Shown here: positions 52,246 to 61,749 of the stretch, in pieces
Numbering within the stretch: position 1 is the stretch's first letter
Layout of the letters: every line of letters starts with the position of its first letter
Source of the DNA: Dethiobacter alkaliphilus AHT 1
GTDB lineage: Bacteria; Bacillota; Dethiobacteria; Dethiobacterales; Dethiobacteraceae
Reading direction: 5' to 3'
Length of the DNA stretch: 64,000 nucleotides
Assembly: GCF_000174415.1 (NCBI RefSeq)
Contig: NZ_ACJM01000009.1
Span: 1-64,000 of the forward strand
Program-made: the position numbers and the translations under genes
Notes under the pieces: generated by a model
What the model was told of the DNA's origin: nothing
What the model saw: the letters and a program-made list of their open reading frames with translations, nothing else
Databases searched by the model: none

Positions 52246-52948
52246 TTTCTTTCACCTCAAGTTTATAGCCCACGCCCCACACAGTCTGAACAAAAGTATA
52301 ACCGGGCTCCAGTTGAGAAATCTTTTGCCTCAGCCTTTTAATGTGTTCGTCAATTGTTCGGGTACTGCCGGGATATTCGTATCCCCACACTTGTTCCAGC
52401 AGCTGTTCACGCTTTAGTGTCCGGCCTGCATTGCGGGCCAGAATCAGCAGTAATTCAAACTCCTTCGGGGTTAAATCCACGGTTTTTTGCTCTATGAAAG
52501 CCTGATAACTTTGCGGATAAATAGTTAAAGTGCAAAAATACAGGGTGTCATCAGGCTGGTTATAGTCGGTGGTGCGCCTGAGCAGAGCGTGCACCCGGGC
52601 CAAAAACTCCCGGGGCCGAAAAGGTTTGGTAAGGTAATCATCTGCGCCAACCTGCAACCCCAGAACTTTATCCGATTCTTCATTTTTTGCTGTGAGCATA
52701 ATAATGGGGGTACTGCGAGTGGCTGCGGTATCTCGCAGACGGCGACAGATTTCCCAGCCATCCAAGGTGGGCAGCATTAAATCCAGAATTATCAGGTTAT
52801 AAGGTTTTGTTATAGCCATCTCCAACCCTTTTTGTCCGTCATGTGCCACATCCACCGCAAAATCTTCTGCCCGCAGTACAATCCGGACCAGCTCAGAAAT
52901 ATCACTATCGTCTTCAACCACCAGAGCCTGGCGTGCATTTGTTGCCAT
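52235..52948 (-). CDS. OmpR/PhoB-family response regulator
   Basis: 237 residues: a receiver domain (about 8-120) with the acidic pair EDDSD, phospho-acceptor Asp in LIILDLMLPTLDGWE, Thr in IIMLTAKNEE and Lys in DDYLTKPF; then a winged-helix DNA-binding domain (about 140-230) with the RTLKREQLLEQVWG and TRTIDEHIKRLRQKI segments. The ATG at 52948 is preferred to the GTG at 52957 because of AAAGGG spacing. It is cotranscribed with the kinase. Confidence 0.94.
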   Translation of the reverse strand: MATNARQALVVEDDSDISELVRIVLRAEDFAVDVAHDGQKGLEMAITKPYNLIILDLMLPTLDGWEICRRLRDTAATRSTPIIMLTAKNEESDKVLGLQVGADDYLTKPFRPREFLARVHALLRRTTDYNQPDDTLYFCTLTIYPQSYQAFIEQKTVDLTPKEFELLLILARNAGRTLKREQLLEQVWGYEYPGSTRTIDEHIKRLRQKISQLEPGYTFVQTVWGVGYKLEVKENDN

Positions 52949-52988
52949 AATTTTCACACCCTTTTTAGAACGCTATTCTATACTATTC

Positions 52989-53029
52989 GAAAAAAAACTG
53001 CCATAACCTCCAAAGGATTATGGCAGTTT
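52989..53029 (-). terminator. Terminator of the acyltransferase-like gene
   Basis: AAACTGCCATAA pairs with TTATGGCAGTTT around CCTTTGGAGG-type bases, with a T run on the minus strand. Confidence 0.85.
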
Positions 53030-53039
53030 CTGTATCAAT

Positions 53040-54122
53040 TTAGTTGTCAGTCCACATTCCGCTGTTACTGATCCGGGCTGAGCGAGGTTTGGGTTGCGAT
53101 AGGGAGGGCAGGGAAATTTGGGAGAGGTAACTCCAAAACCCGGCCACAATCATATCTAGCATGGCAAAAACAGTAACTTTGTTTTTCTCCCGCAGCTTTA
53201 CCATTATGCTTATCCCCACCAGCATGGAACCGGAAAAAATTACAGATGCGGTGGCGGACAAGGTGCCCATCAAACCGGTAAAAAAGAAGGGGACGAAGAA
53301 TAATGCATAATGAAATACGTAGACAAATAAAGCATCTTTGCCCATCATAGTCAGGTAGCGAAATAAGCTGAGCCGTTGTACAGGTGCATACCGGAAAATC
53401 CCCAAGAACAAAATGGCCAAGCCGATGCCAAACAATAAGAATGCGGCGGGCGCGCCGGAGCGAACAAAAACTGCGTCGTTATGCCTCAACACTAGTCCGC
53501 TGCCAATCAAGAGTGTGGCCAGGGCTATAGCCTGTAGAGTAAAACTCTTATGAGCCAGCCGTGATGCCAGGTAAAAACCTGCGATATTGATGGAAAGAAT
53601 AGCAAAAAGCGGAAACTGGCCGGAAAAAACTCTTTCAACCGCCGGATGCAGCGCATTGCTTGTAATGAGGAAATGGAGGCTTAAGGTAGCAGCCAGCAAG
53701 CCGGGAAAAAAGTATCGTGGTGGGTTTAAATCTTTTAATTTCGGCAGTGTCATTGTCAGCCAGACCAGACTCAGTAAAGTAACGGCCTGTGCCTGCAGTA
53801 CTCCCCAGGTCAGTGAGACCGTTATCCCGATAGCAAAAAGTTTACCCAAACGGACGGTGTATCGCTGACGGACCAATAACGGGTCCGGATTTTTTCTGAG
53901 TTTTGTTTGCAGAGACAGATATAAAGACAGCCCGGCAGCAAAGTAAAACATGGGCGTTGCAATATCGCCGATTGATAAAGTTTGCAGAATCACCACAATG
54001 TCAAAGGCTGTGGTATGGGCCCATTCCATGCCGTGGTTAAATACCATCAGCAGGACGGCAAGCCCTCTTAAGGCATCAATTTCACTGAAGCGTGTTTTCT
54101 TTTCCATTGGTAAGTCAGCCAT
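53040..54122 (-). CDS. DUF1624/HGSNAT-like multi-pass membrane protein
   Basis: 360-residue membrane protein with about ten helices. The N-terminal motif SEIDALRGLAVLLMVFNHG is that of the heparan-alpha-glucosaminide acetyltransferase-like (DUF1624) and acyltransferase-3-like membrane families, which move acyl groups across membranes. The ATG at 54122 has GGAGGA upstream. It is a single gene with its own terminator. The acceptor is unknown; an envelope polymer is likely. Confidence 0.75.
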   Translation of the reverse strand: MADLPMEKKTRFSEIDALRGLAVLLMVFNHGMEWAHTTAFDIVVILQTLSIGDIATPMFYFAAGLSLYLSLQTKLRKNPDPLLVRQRYTVRLGKLFAIGITVSLTWGVLQAQAVTLLSLVWLTMTLPKLKDLNPPRYFFPGLLAATLSLHFLITSNALHPAVERVFSGQFPLFAILSINIAGFYLASRLAHKSFTLQAIALATLLIGSGLVLRHNDAVFVRSGAPAAFLLFGIGLAILFLGIFRYAPVQRLSLFRYLTMMGKDALFVYVFHYALFFVPFFFTGLMGTLSATASVIFSGSMLVGISIMVKLREKNKVTVFAMLDMIVAGFWSYLSQISLPSLSQPKPRSARISNSGMWTDN

Positions 54123-54240
54123 GGCAAATCCTCCAAACATTAAATTACTTTACCAGATATACTCACCCTAACACATAAATGCAAGATGCTTTTAAACAAA
54201 AAGTAAACAAATTGTCAACTATGAGATTGCCCCGCACAAT

Positions 54241-54267
54241 AAAATACCTTCCCAAATAGGGAAGGTA
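54241..54267 (-). terminator. Terminator after the small membrane protein gene
   Basis: TACCTTCCC pairs with GGGAAGGTA around a 5-nt loop, followed on the minus strand by TTTT. Confidence 0.8.
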
Positions 54268-54268
54268 G

Positions 54269-54739
54269 TCAATAAACCGACTTGTGCAGAAAAAATCGCT
54301 GATACACCCACATTACCGTGAAATGCCAGAGGCCGTAAATCATAAGCGGTACAATAAAGCGGCCGTAGTTGGAATAAAAGAGGCCTATGTTTACCAGCAC
54401 ATTGGCAAAGAATACGGCATAAAAGGAGGCTGTCAGCGTAAACACAAAGTTCCAGGGCTTTTTTTCAGGTAGAAAATACATGAACATGATAAAGTACACA
54501 GTCCACGCTATGGGGGGGAAGAAGGGGATGCCCGCCACGCCAAAGGGCATGAAGTTAAGGTGTCCGCCCAAATCCAGTAAATGCGTTGCCATGATAATCA
54601 GTATGATATTAGTTAAGGCTCCAAAAAGAATGGCGTACACTGCAAGTTGGCGTATCTTTTCCTTCGGTACCACCACAACCAGAATCACAGCCAGGAGGAT
54701 GGTATAAATCAGGTAAATATATTCAAGAGGAACGGCCAT
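54269..54739 (-). CDS. Membrane protein of unknown function (CBO0543-like)
   Basis: 156 residues with five hydrophobic helices and few charges, with the pattern FFPPIAWTVYFIMFMYFLPE in the middle. It resembles small CBO0543-type membrane proteins of spore-forming Firmicutes, whose role is unknown. The ATG at 54739 lacks a strong ribosome site (the upstream sequence is GGGGTCATT-like). It is a single gene with its own terminator. Confidence 0.65.
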   Translation of the reverse strand: MAVPLEYIYLIYTILLAVILVVVVPKEKIRQLAVYAILFGALTNIILIIMATHLLDLGGHLNFMPFGVAGIPFFPPIAWTVYFIMFMYFLPEKKPWNFVFTLTASFYAVFFANVLVNIGLFYSNYGRFIVPLMIYGLWHFTVMWVYQRFFLHKSVY

Positions 54740-54882
54740 AATGACCCCCTTAAGCAGTTATAATACTTTATTGTGCTTTTACTGACAAATTTTATACTTT
54801 GGGGACAAAATAGGTCCTGGGTCCTACAGGAATAATGGATTAAATGTAGAATATTGTAAAAAACTTTAGAGAGGTGCAAGCC

Positions 54883-55044
54883 ATGTCTATCTTATATGAG
54901 ATTGTGGCGGAAAGAAAGAAGTTGGAACAGACAGTGGCGGTTTTTGGCCTTGGCAGTGAGATTTCGTTAGCACAAAGTCAAAAACTGGACAAGCTAATCG
55001 TGGCGCACATGCTGGAACAAAGGTATAATAAACAACAAGGATAA
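54883..55044 (+). CDS. Spo0E-like sporulation regulatory protein
   Basis: 53-residue protein. Two helices are joined by a short turn, and the second carries SLAQSQKLDKLIVAH, the S-Q-x-L-D-x-L-I signature of the Spo0E family of aspartyl phosphatases that dephosphorylate Spo0A~P. GAGAGGTG precedes the ATG. A terminator follows directly. It would delay or prevent entry into sporulation, which fits a spore-former. Confidence 0.85.
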   Translation: MSILYEIVAERKKLEQTVAVFGLGSEISLAQSQKLDKLIVAHMLEQRYNKQQG

Positions 55045-55048
55045 AAAC

Positions 55049-55088
55049 AGATCTCCCGATACCGATGGTTATTGGGAGTTTTTTTTGT
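55049..55088 (+). terminator. Terminator after the Spo0E-like gene
   Basis: CTCCCGATA pairs with TATTGGGAG around an 8-nt loop and runs into eight T. Confidence 0.85.
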
Positions 55089-55167
55089 TGACATTTGCCT
55101 GTTATAAATGCAGGATATATATAAACCCATAAATACCACACTAGTTGTTACCATAAGGAGAACAAAG

Positions 55168-56515
55168 ATGGCAAAACATGATCCATGCTTACAGAGCAAC
55201 ATTTCTGCGCCAGAGGCAGTATTAAGTAAACGCTGGATAGTCTGGCTTATTCCATGCCTGCTGTATGCCACCAGTCACTTCCACCGTGTTGCACCAACGG
55301 TTATTTTTGACGACCTGATGACCGCATTCAACACTTCAGGAGCTGCCCTGGGAGCCTTGGGTTCGATCTACTTTTATGTATATGCACTGATGCAGATTCC
55401 CTCCGGGATATTAGCCGATACCCTGGGCCCAAAGAAAACCATTACCGGCGGTGCCGTGACCGGAAGCCTGGGGGCCTTCATCTTCGGCAGTGCCACAACA
55501 TTGTGGCTGGCTTATTTGGGTACGTTTTTTTATTGGACTGGGAATGTCCCTGATTTTTATCTGTATCATGAAGCTGGTTGCCGAGTGGTTTCGTGACAAT
55601 GAGTTTGCCACCATGTCGGGACTGACTTTGTTTGGTGGTAATCTGGGTTCCATGGTGGCCACAACACCCTTATATTTATTGGTGGTTGCCATTGGCTGGC
55701 GTGCATCTTTTCATGTTATTGCCTTAATAACCGTTCTGTTTGGAGTTCTTACCTGGAACTTTGTCGCAAACCGCCCCAACTCCACCGATTCTATGGCAGA
55801 AAAACGCTCCAAAACAGAGCCGGGAAAACTTAAGCAGCAGCTGTTGGAAACTATCTTAAATAAATCTATCTGGCCTACCGTTACCATGAGTTTTGGTTTG
55901 TACGGCACCATGTTGGCCCTAAAAGGTATGTGGCTGGGCCCATATTTAACCCAGGTTTATGGGATGAGTCGGGATCAAGCTACAAACTACGTCCTCCTGT
56001 CCTTAGTTGCCGGCCTTATTGGCCCACTGATGATGGGATTTCTCTCAGACCGTATCGGGCGCAGGAAGCTGCCCATTATGCTGTTTACACCGCTGTATTT
56101 GGTAATCTGGCTGTTATTGGCGTTTTGGAACGGTGGAATGCCACCGCTGGCCGCTTTACCGTATTTACTTATTATGTTGGGCATTTTTTGTTCCCCTGCA
56201 GCGCTGACCTGGGCTTGTGCCAAGGAAGTCAGCCATCCTTCAGTGGTGGGACTGGCTACCGGTATTGCCAATATCGGCGGTTTTCTGGGAGGCGCAGTAA
56301 TGCAGTTTCTGTTTGGCTATATTCTTGATTTAAACTGGCAGGGCACCGTGGTGAATGGGCTGAGAATCTATCCTGTTGAAGCCTATCAAAGTGCTTTTCT
56401 CGTTACCGCCGGTGTGGTTTTTTTCAGTTTGCTTACCACATTTTTTATCAAAGAAACATATTGTCAGAATATCTATACAGGAAATACGGTGACGCCTGAG
56501 AAATTAGCAGAGTAA
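55168..56515 (+). pseudogene. MFS transporter, single frameshift near residue 120
   Basis: Together the two frames encode a 12-helix major facilitator protein of about 449 residues. The ATG at 55168 has AAGGAG upstream. The first frame is good to SATTLWLAYLG, the second from about 55522 continues RFFIGLGMSLIFICIMKL, the usual helix-4 motif. One extra base at 55514-55529 (either next to GGTACG or in the seven T) explains the break. Without repair no functional carrier is made. The rest has normal MFS motifs such as DRIGRRKLP. Substrate unknown; sequencing error is possible. Confidence 0.85.
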
Positions 56516-56522
56516 AAAAACA

Positions 56523-56557
56523 GCCGCTGCAACAATTGTGTAAACCGTTGCAGCGGC
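56523..56557. terminator. Hairpin after the MFS gene
   Basis: GCCGCTGCAAC and GTTGCAGCGGC form an 11-bp stem around a 13-nt loop, followed by AAAAAG; it acts with the next hairpin between convergent genes. Confidence 0.75.
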
Positions 56558-56562
56558 ATAAA

Positions 56563-56601
56563 AAGAGGATTGTCGACACATCAAGTGTCTTCAATCCTCT
56601 T
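56563..56601. terminator. Nested hairpin overlapping the 3' end of the 3D-domain gene
   Basis: AAGAGGATTG and CAATCCTCTT pair, with an inner GACAC/GTGTC stem, across the stop codon of the minus-strand gene. Confidence 0.7.
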
Positions 56602-57109
56602 CTTCTTCATCTTCAACATCTGTATCGTCACCCAGTTCAAAAATAACCAGTCGTTCCTGTATACCAAACTCCAGTGACTCTTCTCTGGATTCCACAGCCA
56701 GGTCAATGTCATTGGGGCCTATGGCGCTGCCGCGATCCTGTACCTCAAACCAACCGATACCCTCCACATAGATTCTGGTCCCGAAGGGGACATTGGGACC
56801 TGCTGCTGCAGTTTTACCCGGTATCAATTCTTCACCGCTGGCAGTAAGGGACGGATCTCCCGCAAAGTCCCATCCGGGCACAGCGTCAGGGCTTAGGGGG
56901 GCATACTTGGTAATTTTCATTAACTGTGTTTCATACTGCTCAGATTCCAGTTCCAGTCTGCGAGCGTCTCTTAATTCTTCTTCTGCTTCCTCTCTTGCTT
57001 CACTGGCTTCCCGCTGGGCCAATTGCACCTGGCCTCTTAGATCAAGGCTGTTTGCTAAGGTGACCAGCAGCACAAGTGCAGTAACAAGCAATAATTGTTT
57101 GAGAGTCAC
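56591..57109 (-). CDS. 3D-domain cell-wall protein (MltA/RlpA-like barrel)
   Basis: 172 residues: an N-terminal membrane helix (about 5-22), a charged coiled coil (25-60) and a 3D domain with ITKYAPLSPDAVPGWDF, TASGE, PFGTRIYVEGIGWFEVQDRG and NDIDLAV. The three Asp residues in the QDRG...NDIDLA region are those that name the domain. Such proteins are linked to peptidoglycan cleavage in germination and growth. The tail is very acidic. The GTG at 57109 has AAGGAG at 7 nt. Confidence 0.85.
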   Translation of the reverse strand: MTLKQLLLVTALVLLVTLANSLDLRGQVQLAQREASEAREEAEEELRDARRLELESEQYETQLMKITKYAPLSPDAVPGWDFAGDPSLTASGEELIPGKTAAAGPNVPFGTRIYVEGIGWFEVQDRGSAIGPNDIDLAVESREESLEFGIQERLVIFELGDDTDVEDEEEED

Positions 57110-57304
57110 GGTAAGTCTCCTTCCCAAGAGTGCAAAATACCTCCTCTCATATTATCTGTATTTACCAAAACATTAATTACGTAATTTTTACCAACATTAT
57201 ACCAATTTAAAAACTATATACGGAAAACAACTGATATTTCCGCAGCAAAGCTAAATTAAAGCTGAATAAATATATTTGGCATGTCCCATAGTTATAAGGC
57301 TACG

Positions 57305-57336
57305 ACAAATCCGCAAACAGCTGTTTGCGGATTTGT
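57305..57336. terminator. 32-bp perfect palindrome, probable bidirectional terminator
   Basis: ACAAATCCGCAAACAG is followed directly by its exact reverse complement, then TGTT on one side. It lies just after the SurA_N-like gene on the minus strand. Confidence 0.7.
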
Positions 57337-57343
57337 TGTTAAA

Positions 57344-58069
57344 CTACAGATTTATTTCAATTACACTGTTTTCTCTTAGCTCAGCCAGGAGGTTTTCTAT
57401 GGCCTGCTTTTCTTCTGCTTCCTGCATCTGTTGGATAATGAAGGCCACAACTTCTGCTTCTAATTCTTCCAGCGGGGGGAGGTCCATGCCTTGTGCTTCG
57501 GCCATTTGCTGTTGCTGGTCATAAACTTCATTAATCTCTTCATCCGTTATTTCATCTTCGGACACCGAAATATTTGGCACTGTTTCAGCAAAAACAGCCT
57601 GAATCAGCATATCTTCCCTGATGAGGTCGGCCAATTCCTCTATTTCAACCCCTTGGGCTGCCAAAGCCTCTTCAAACTGGCCGTCATCTTCAAAACCGGA
57701 TTTCATCTGATCGATTTGCTCATCTATTTCAGACTGAGAAATCTGAATGTCTTTATTTTCCGCTTCCTGTAACAAGAGTTGTTCATTTATCAAAACTTCA
57801 ACCGCCTGATTTTCCAAAATTGTTACAGTTTCCGGATCCTCAAGGCTCATTCCCTGCATTTGTGCCAGTTGTTCAAATTCTAATAGCTGTGCCGAAAAAT
57901 CATCATAGGTTATACCTACTCCATTAACAGTGGCTATCGCTTTGTTACCGTCAGTTTCTTCATTGCCGTCGGTTGCCTGTTCGCTGCATCCACCAAGTGC
58001 TACCAGTGAAATCAGAACACTAAATACCAACAGAGTAAAAAATACTTTTTTCGTTTTAATAATATCCAT
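57344..58069 (-). CDS. SurA_N-like extracytoplasmic chaperone lipoprotein (no PPIase domain)
   Basis: 241 residues: lipoprotein signal (VALGGC, lipid Cys28), then a helical SurA/PrsA N-terminal-type chaperone domain with NGVGITYDDFSAQL and INEQLLLQEAENK. The parvulin isomerase domain is missing. It is likely to assist folding of exported proteins. The ATG directly abuts its GGAGG, an unusually short spacing; no better start was seen. It is a single gene with a palindromic terminator. Confidence 0.85.
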   Translation of the reverse strand: MDIIKTKKVFFTLLVFSVLISLVALGGCSEQATDGNEETDGNKAIATVNGVGITYDDFSAQLLEFEQLAQMQGMSLEDPETVTILENQAVEVLINEQLLLQEAENKDIQISQSEIDEQIDQMKSGFEDDGQFEEALAAQGVEIEELADLIREDMLIQAVFAETVPNISVSEDEITDEEINEVYDQQQQMAEAQGMDLPPLEELEAEVVAFIIQQMQEAEEKQAIENLLAELRENSVIEINL

Positions 58070-58256
58070 CCTCCAATAATTAATCTAGATTTGCTTTTTT
58101 GTGCGAACCTTTTTAACGTAATTCGCACCAAAGCACATCACAGAAATAAACATTCAGTGCTAGGCTAACATATAAAAATCATGCTGTAAACAAAAGCGAC
58201 AAGTTTTTTGTTTAAATTCTGTTAACACATGGAGAGGGTTAGTACTGAAAATATGT

Positions 58257-58286
58257 AAACCAGCTTCCCTATGCAGGGAAGCTGGT
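58257..58286 (-). terminator. Terminator after the TrkA-like gene
   Basis: CCAGCTTCCCT and AGGGAAGCTGG form a perfect 11-bp stem around a 4-nt loop, followed by TTT on the minus strand. Confidence 0.85.
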
Positions 58287-58287
58287 A

Positions 58288-59630
58288 CTAGGGTCTGTAC
58301 TGGCAGGCAAAGAATTTATCCTGTTTTGTGCATACTTTTTCGGTGGAGATTACCACCAGGCGGTCATCCGGCTGCAGGATTGTATCTTTTTGAGGAACAA
58401 GAATCTGTTCGTCCCGGACTATTACTCCTATGCGGATACCTTCAGGAAGCTTAGCCTGCCCAATTGTTTTTCCGGTAACGGAGGCGGAATCGGATAGCAA
58501 GAGTTCCGTAACCTCTGCGCCGGATTCCAACAGGGATAGGGTTACCACATCTTCTTTGTGGGTATATCTTAAGATCTGTGCTGCGGTGATGGAGTGGGGG
58601 GTTATGGTGCCAGTGATGTCCACATCTTTATAGACCGAGTTATAACCAATGTTTGTTACTTCAGTGATGACTTTGGGGATTTGCATTTTCTGAGCAATGA
58701 TTGCCGCTACAATATTAATGCGATCGTCTCCGGTGACAATTACTGCAACGTCGGCTTCGTTTAGTTCTTCTCTGTTGTAGTAGGACATTTCAGTTCCGTC
58801 ACCCTGAATAATCAGGGTTTTAGTTAAAGTCCGGTTCAGCTCTTCACAGCGGTCCGGGCTTTTCTCAATCAGTTTGGTCATGAAGGAATCCTTTTTGTTT
58901 TCTTCCAGAATTGAGGCCAGGTAATAGCCAATCATACCGCCGCCCAGGATAAGCACTTTCTTAATCTGTGTTGTTCTGTGATACAATAATCTGCTTGCCT
59001 CTCTCATTGCAGCAATGCTTCCCACCAGATAAACTTTATCTCCTGTATTTATCTTTTCATTTCCTTTAGGCAGGACCAAATCGCCGTTTTGCCGTTTAAT
59101 TCCCAGAATAGAGCACTCTTTAGGCAGAGGCAGGTCTTTAACAGCGGTCCTTGTTATATCCGCTTCATCCCGGATAGTTACGCCCACCATTTTAACTTTG
59201 CCCTGGGCGAAGTACTCAATGTTTTCAGCATCGGGAAAGTGAATCATCTTAGAAATTTCCTGAGCCACCGCTTTTTCCGGGCTGATGATAATATCGATAC
59301 CTACCTGCTTTTGCGTCAGGCCACGGGTATCAATATCTACGTCGCCGGCGCTGTCGGGGTTGCGTACCCTTGCCACTGTAATGGGTACATTAAATGTTTT
59401 GGCAATCATGCAGGCGATGATGTTTGTTTCATCAGTTTCTGTTACTGCAATAACCATCTTAGCCGTTTTAATTTTAGCTTTTTCTCGATAACCAATATTC
59501 CAAGCTTCTGGCTTAGGTTTTTGACTTTTGCAGGGTCTTTGTCAATCAGCACCACGTTTTGCTTTTTGGCCGAGAGGTTAGCAGCCAGTTCTGTACCGAT
59601 ATCTCCGCCACCAATAATAATGATATTCAC
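58288..59630 (-). pseudogene. TrkA-like K+ channel/transporter regulatory protein, internal deletion and frameshift
   Basis: Two RCK_N/RCK_C units are expected (about 450 residues). The first frame starts at a GTG (59630; AGGAG upstream) with IIIIGGGDIGTELAANLS and stops at 59442; the second runs from about 59480 to 58288 and contains the rest. At the junction near 59475-59490 the usual GNG segment and about ten codons are missing, and the frame changes. Unlike a simple homopolymer slip this is a real deletion of part of the first nucleotide-binding domain. It lies downstream of an antiporter gene, which the protein would normally gate. Confidence 0.82.
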
Positions 59631-59652
59631 AGGGAAATCACTCCTCCATAAT

Positions 59653-60801
59653 CTAAGTCTTTTTCATTAAGCGGGCAACCTTTTCAGAGATAGCAGGAGC
59701 CCTGCGGAACAAATATACCCCGACAATAGCTGTAATTACAATATATATCCCCAAAAATACCCGTAGCGCCGTATCTGCTAAAGCTGCGATAACCACAGAG
59801 AACTCACCCCTCTGGCCCAGTGAAAATGCTGCCCGCAAAGATCCGCCAAAGGTCAGGCCGTAAATCCGTCCGCCCCAGAAGCCCACTATTATTTTCCCCA
59901 CAAATGCCCAGGCAATCAAAATCATCAGTAAGGACGGAGCAATTACCCCTGCACCAAAAGCAATGGATGTGCCAAACCAGAAAAAGAAAAAGGGCAGGGT
60001 AATGTCTTTAATAGGACTAATGAGATGCTCCAGTTCCTTAGATGTTCCGGTCTCTGAAAGCATAACACCGGCTAAAAATGCGCCCAACAGTTTGGACAGG
60101 TCCAAATAATAGGCAATGCCGGCGAAAATCAGAGCGATGGATATGGCAAACAAAGGTATGAAGTCTTTTGTCATATAACGTTTCAAAAACAGGTCAAGTT
60201 TGCGAAAGCCAAAATAAGCAATAATGATTGATGCTGCGGTCATCAGTACCACTTTGGCAAAAATAATGGCAACGGCCTGGGCGGTAATTTCTCCCTGCAG
60301 GCTGAGGCCAACCAGAAATGAAACCATTACCGGAGCAACCAGGTCTTCAAAAATTAACAATGCCAGTTTAAATTCACCTTCAGGAGTGGTCATGCGGTTT
60401 GTTTCTTCCATCATTTTTACTGTAATGGATGAACTGCTGGCATAGGCCACTCCGCCAATAATCAGGGCAGGCAGAAGATCAAAACCAAAGAGAACAGCCA
60501 GAAAAAAGCTGCCGCCAAAGCACAGCACCACATCCAAAACACCTGCCTGCCAGATTCTCCTGGAGATGTTGACAAGCCGGCTTAGGGGAAAGTGCAGACC
60601 AAGGAGGAAAAACAAGAGCACTATACCCATGTTGGCAATCTGCTCAATTACGTTTTGTTCCGGCTCAGTAAATAAGCCGGCTAAAGCTACGCCCAAAAAC
60701 AGATAAGCCAGCAGTGGCGGAAAATTAAAGCGTTGCGCTATATAATTGAAAATGAAAAAAATTAAAAGGATTATTCCTCCTGCCAGAAACAGATGATCCA
60801 T
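59653..60801 (-). CDS. CPA2-family cation/proton antiporter (KefB/GerN-like)
   Basis: 382-residue antiporter with about 12 helices. The family segments LLFFLLGLHFPLSRL, the acidic pair in the central helix EDLVAPVMVSFLVG and the GAFLAGVMLSETG block are present. It has no cytoplasmic RCK domain, which is supplied as the separate, damaged TrkA-like protein encoded 22 bp downstream. It likely exchanges K+ or Na+ for H+. The ATG has AGGAGG upstream. Confidence 0.9.
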   Translation of the reverse strand: MDHLFLAGGIILLIFFIFNYIAQRFNFPPLLAYLFLGVALAGLFTEPEQNVIEQIANMGIVLLFFLLGLHFPLSRLVNISRRIWQAGVLDVVLCFGGSFFLAVLFGFDLLPALIIGGVAYASSSSITVKMMEETNRMTTPEGEFKLALLIFEDLVAPVMVSFLVGLSLQGEITAQAVAIIFAKVVLMTAASIIIAYFGFRKLDLFLKRYMTKDFIPLFAISIALIFAGIAYYLDLSKLLGAFLAGVMLSETGTSKELEHLISPIKDITLPFFFFWFGTSIAFGAGVIAPSLLMILIAWAFVGKIIVGFWGGRIYGLTFGGSLRAAFSLGQRGEFSVVIAALADTALRVFLGIYIVITAIVGVYLFRRAPAISEKVARLMKKT

Positions 60802-60912
60802 ATTTCAGCCTCCTGAAGTCACAGTCAGTTTTTCTAACAATTAGATATTCCCTTTAACAAGCAATGTTACCCGAAACCTGCGAATACAGCATCCCGGTTA
60901 TGTTCATCAGTG

Positions 60913-61578
60913 TCATGGTGTTTTCCCGTATATATGCTCCATGTCCGGAAGTTCAGTGGCCCAATAATGCAACCAGACAGCTAAATAATGAAAGATGCCC
61001 ACGGCAAGGCCAATGTCCGAACGAAGGATAAGGCCGGGCAGCATAAACGCAAGTGTGCCGAAAGCGTACATGCCGTTTGGTGTATAGCGGAAAATTCCCT
61101 TGCGGACAAAAGGCATCTTGCGGTATTCAGGGAAAAAATGGTCGGCACCCAGTGCGCGTTTTATGCTAAAATATCTAAGCACACTATACTGCAGCCAGAT
61201 GAAGAAGAACAACACTATTGCTGTTACTACCAACCAAAAAACAGGGGGTAGAGGCAATGCCCCCATAGAATCCAAAGCGGCACCTGCGGCGATGCCAAAT
61301 CTGGCTAAAAGCAGAAGAGAAAACAGGGTTCCGTAAAGATAAAATCCCATTGTGCCCAAAAGACGTGTTATGTACTTTCCAAACAGTTCAAAGCGCCATA
61401 CTGTAACCACTAACCCTTGGTGAAGAAAAGCGGAAATCAAAGCAGCAAGCGACCAGATAGTATTGGCGCCGATGTTTAGGGAGAAGAAGTACAATGACAA
61501 AAACAAAAAAATTAATCCCGCTGCATGCCAACCTTGACGTGTCCATGGAGTCAGCGTGGTTGGTTTTTTGTGTGGCAT
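60913..61578 (-). CDS. PEMT/NnrU-like membrane methyltransferase-fold protein
   Basis: 221-residue membrane protein with about six helices. The C-terminal segment GIFRYTPNGMYAFGTLAF, then AVWLHYWATELPDMEHIYG, fits the phospholipid-N-methyltransferase/ICMT fold, where an Arg/Tyr-Pro-Asn loop and a distal Glu bind SAM. The ATG at 61578 has AAAGGAAGTG upstream. The methyl acceptor is unknown, with a lipid or isoprenoid tail likely. It is a single gene. Confidence 0.65.
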   Translation of the reverse strand: MPHKKPTTLTPWTRQGWHAAGLIFLFLSLYFFSLNIGANTIWSLAALISAFLHQGLVVTVWRFELFGKYITRLLGTMGFYLYGTLFSLLLLARFGIAAGAALDSMGALPLPPVFWLVVTAIVLFFFIWLQYSVLRYFSIKRALGADHFFPEYRKMPFVRKGIFRYTPNGMYAFGTLAFMLPGLILRSDIGLAVGIFHYLAVWLHYWATELPDMEHIYGKTP

Positions 61579-61749
61579 ATTTTGCACTTCCTTTCGCTTT
61601 ACGTTAGCAAAATACTTGTTCAAAGTATATCAGATAAATAAAAGCCAAATGGTTAAGGCATTATGAAATTTAAAACCATCATAGGCAAACGTCAGACTCT
61701 CTGTGTATTGATTGCAAAAGAATGTATAAGCTAAAGTTGGGTGATGTCA

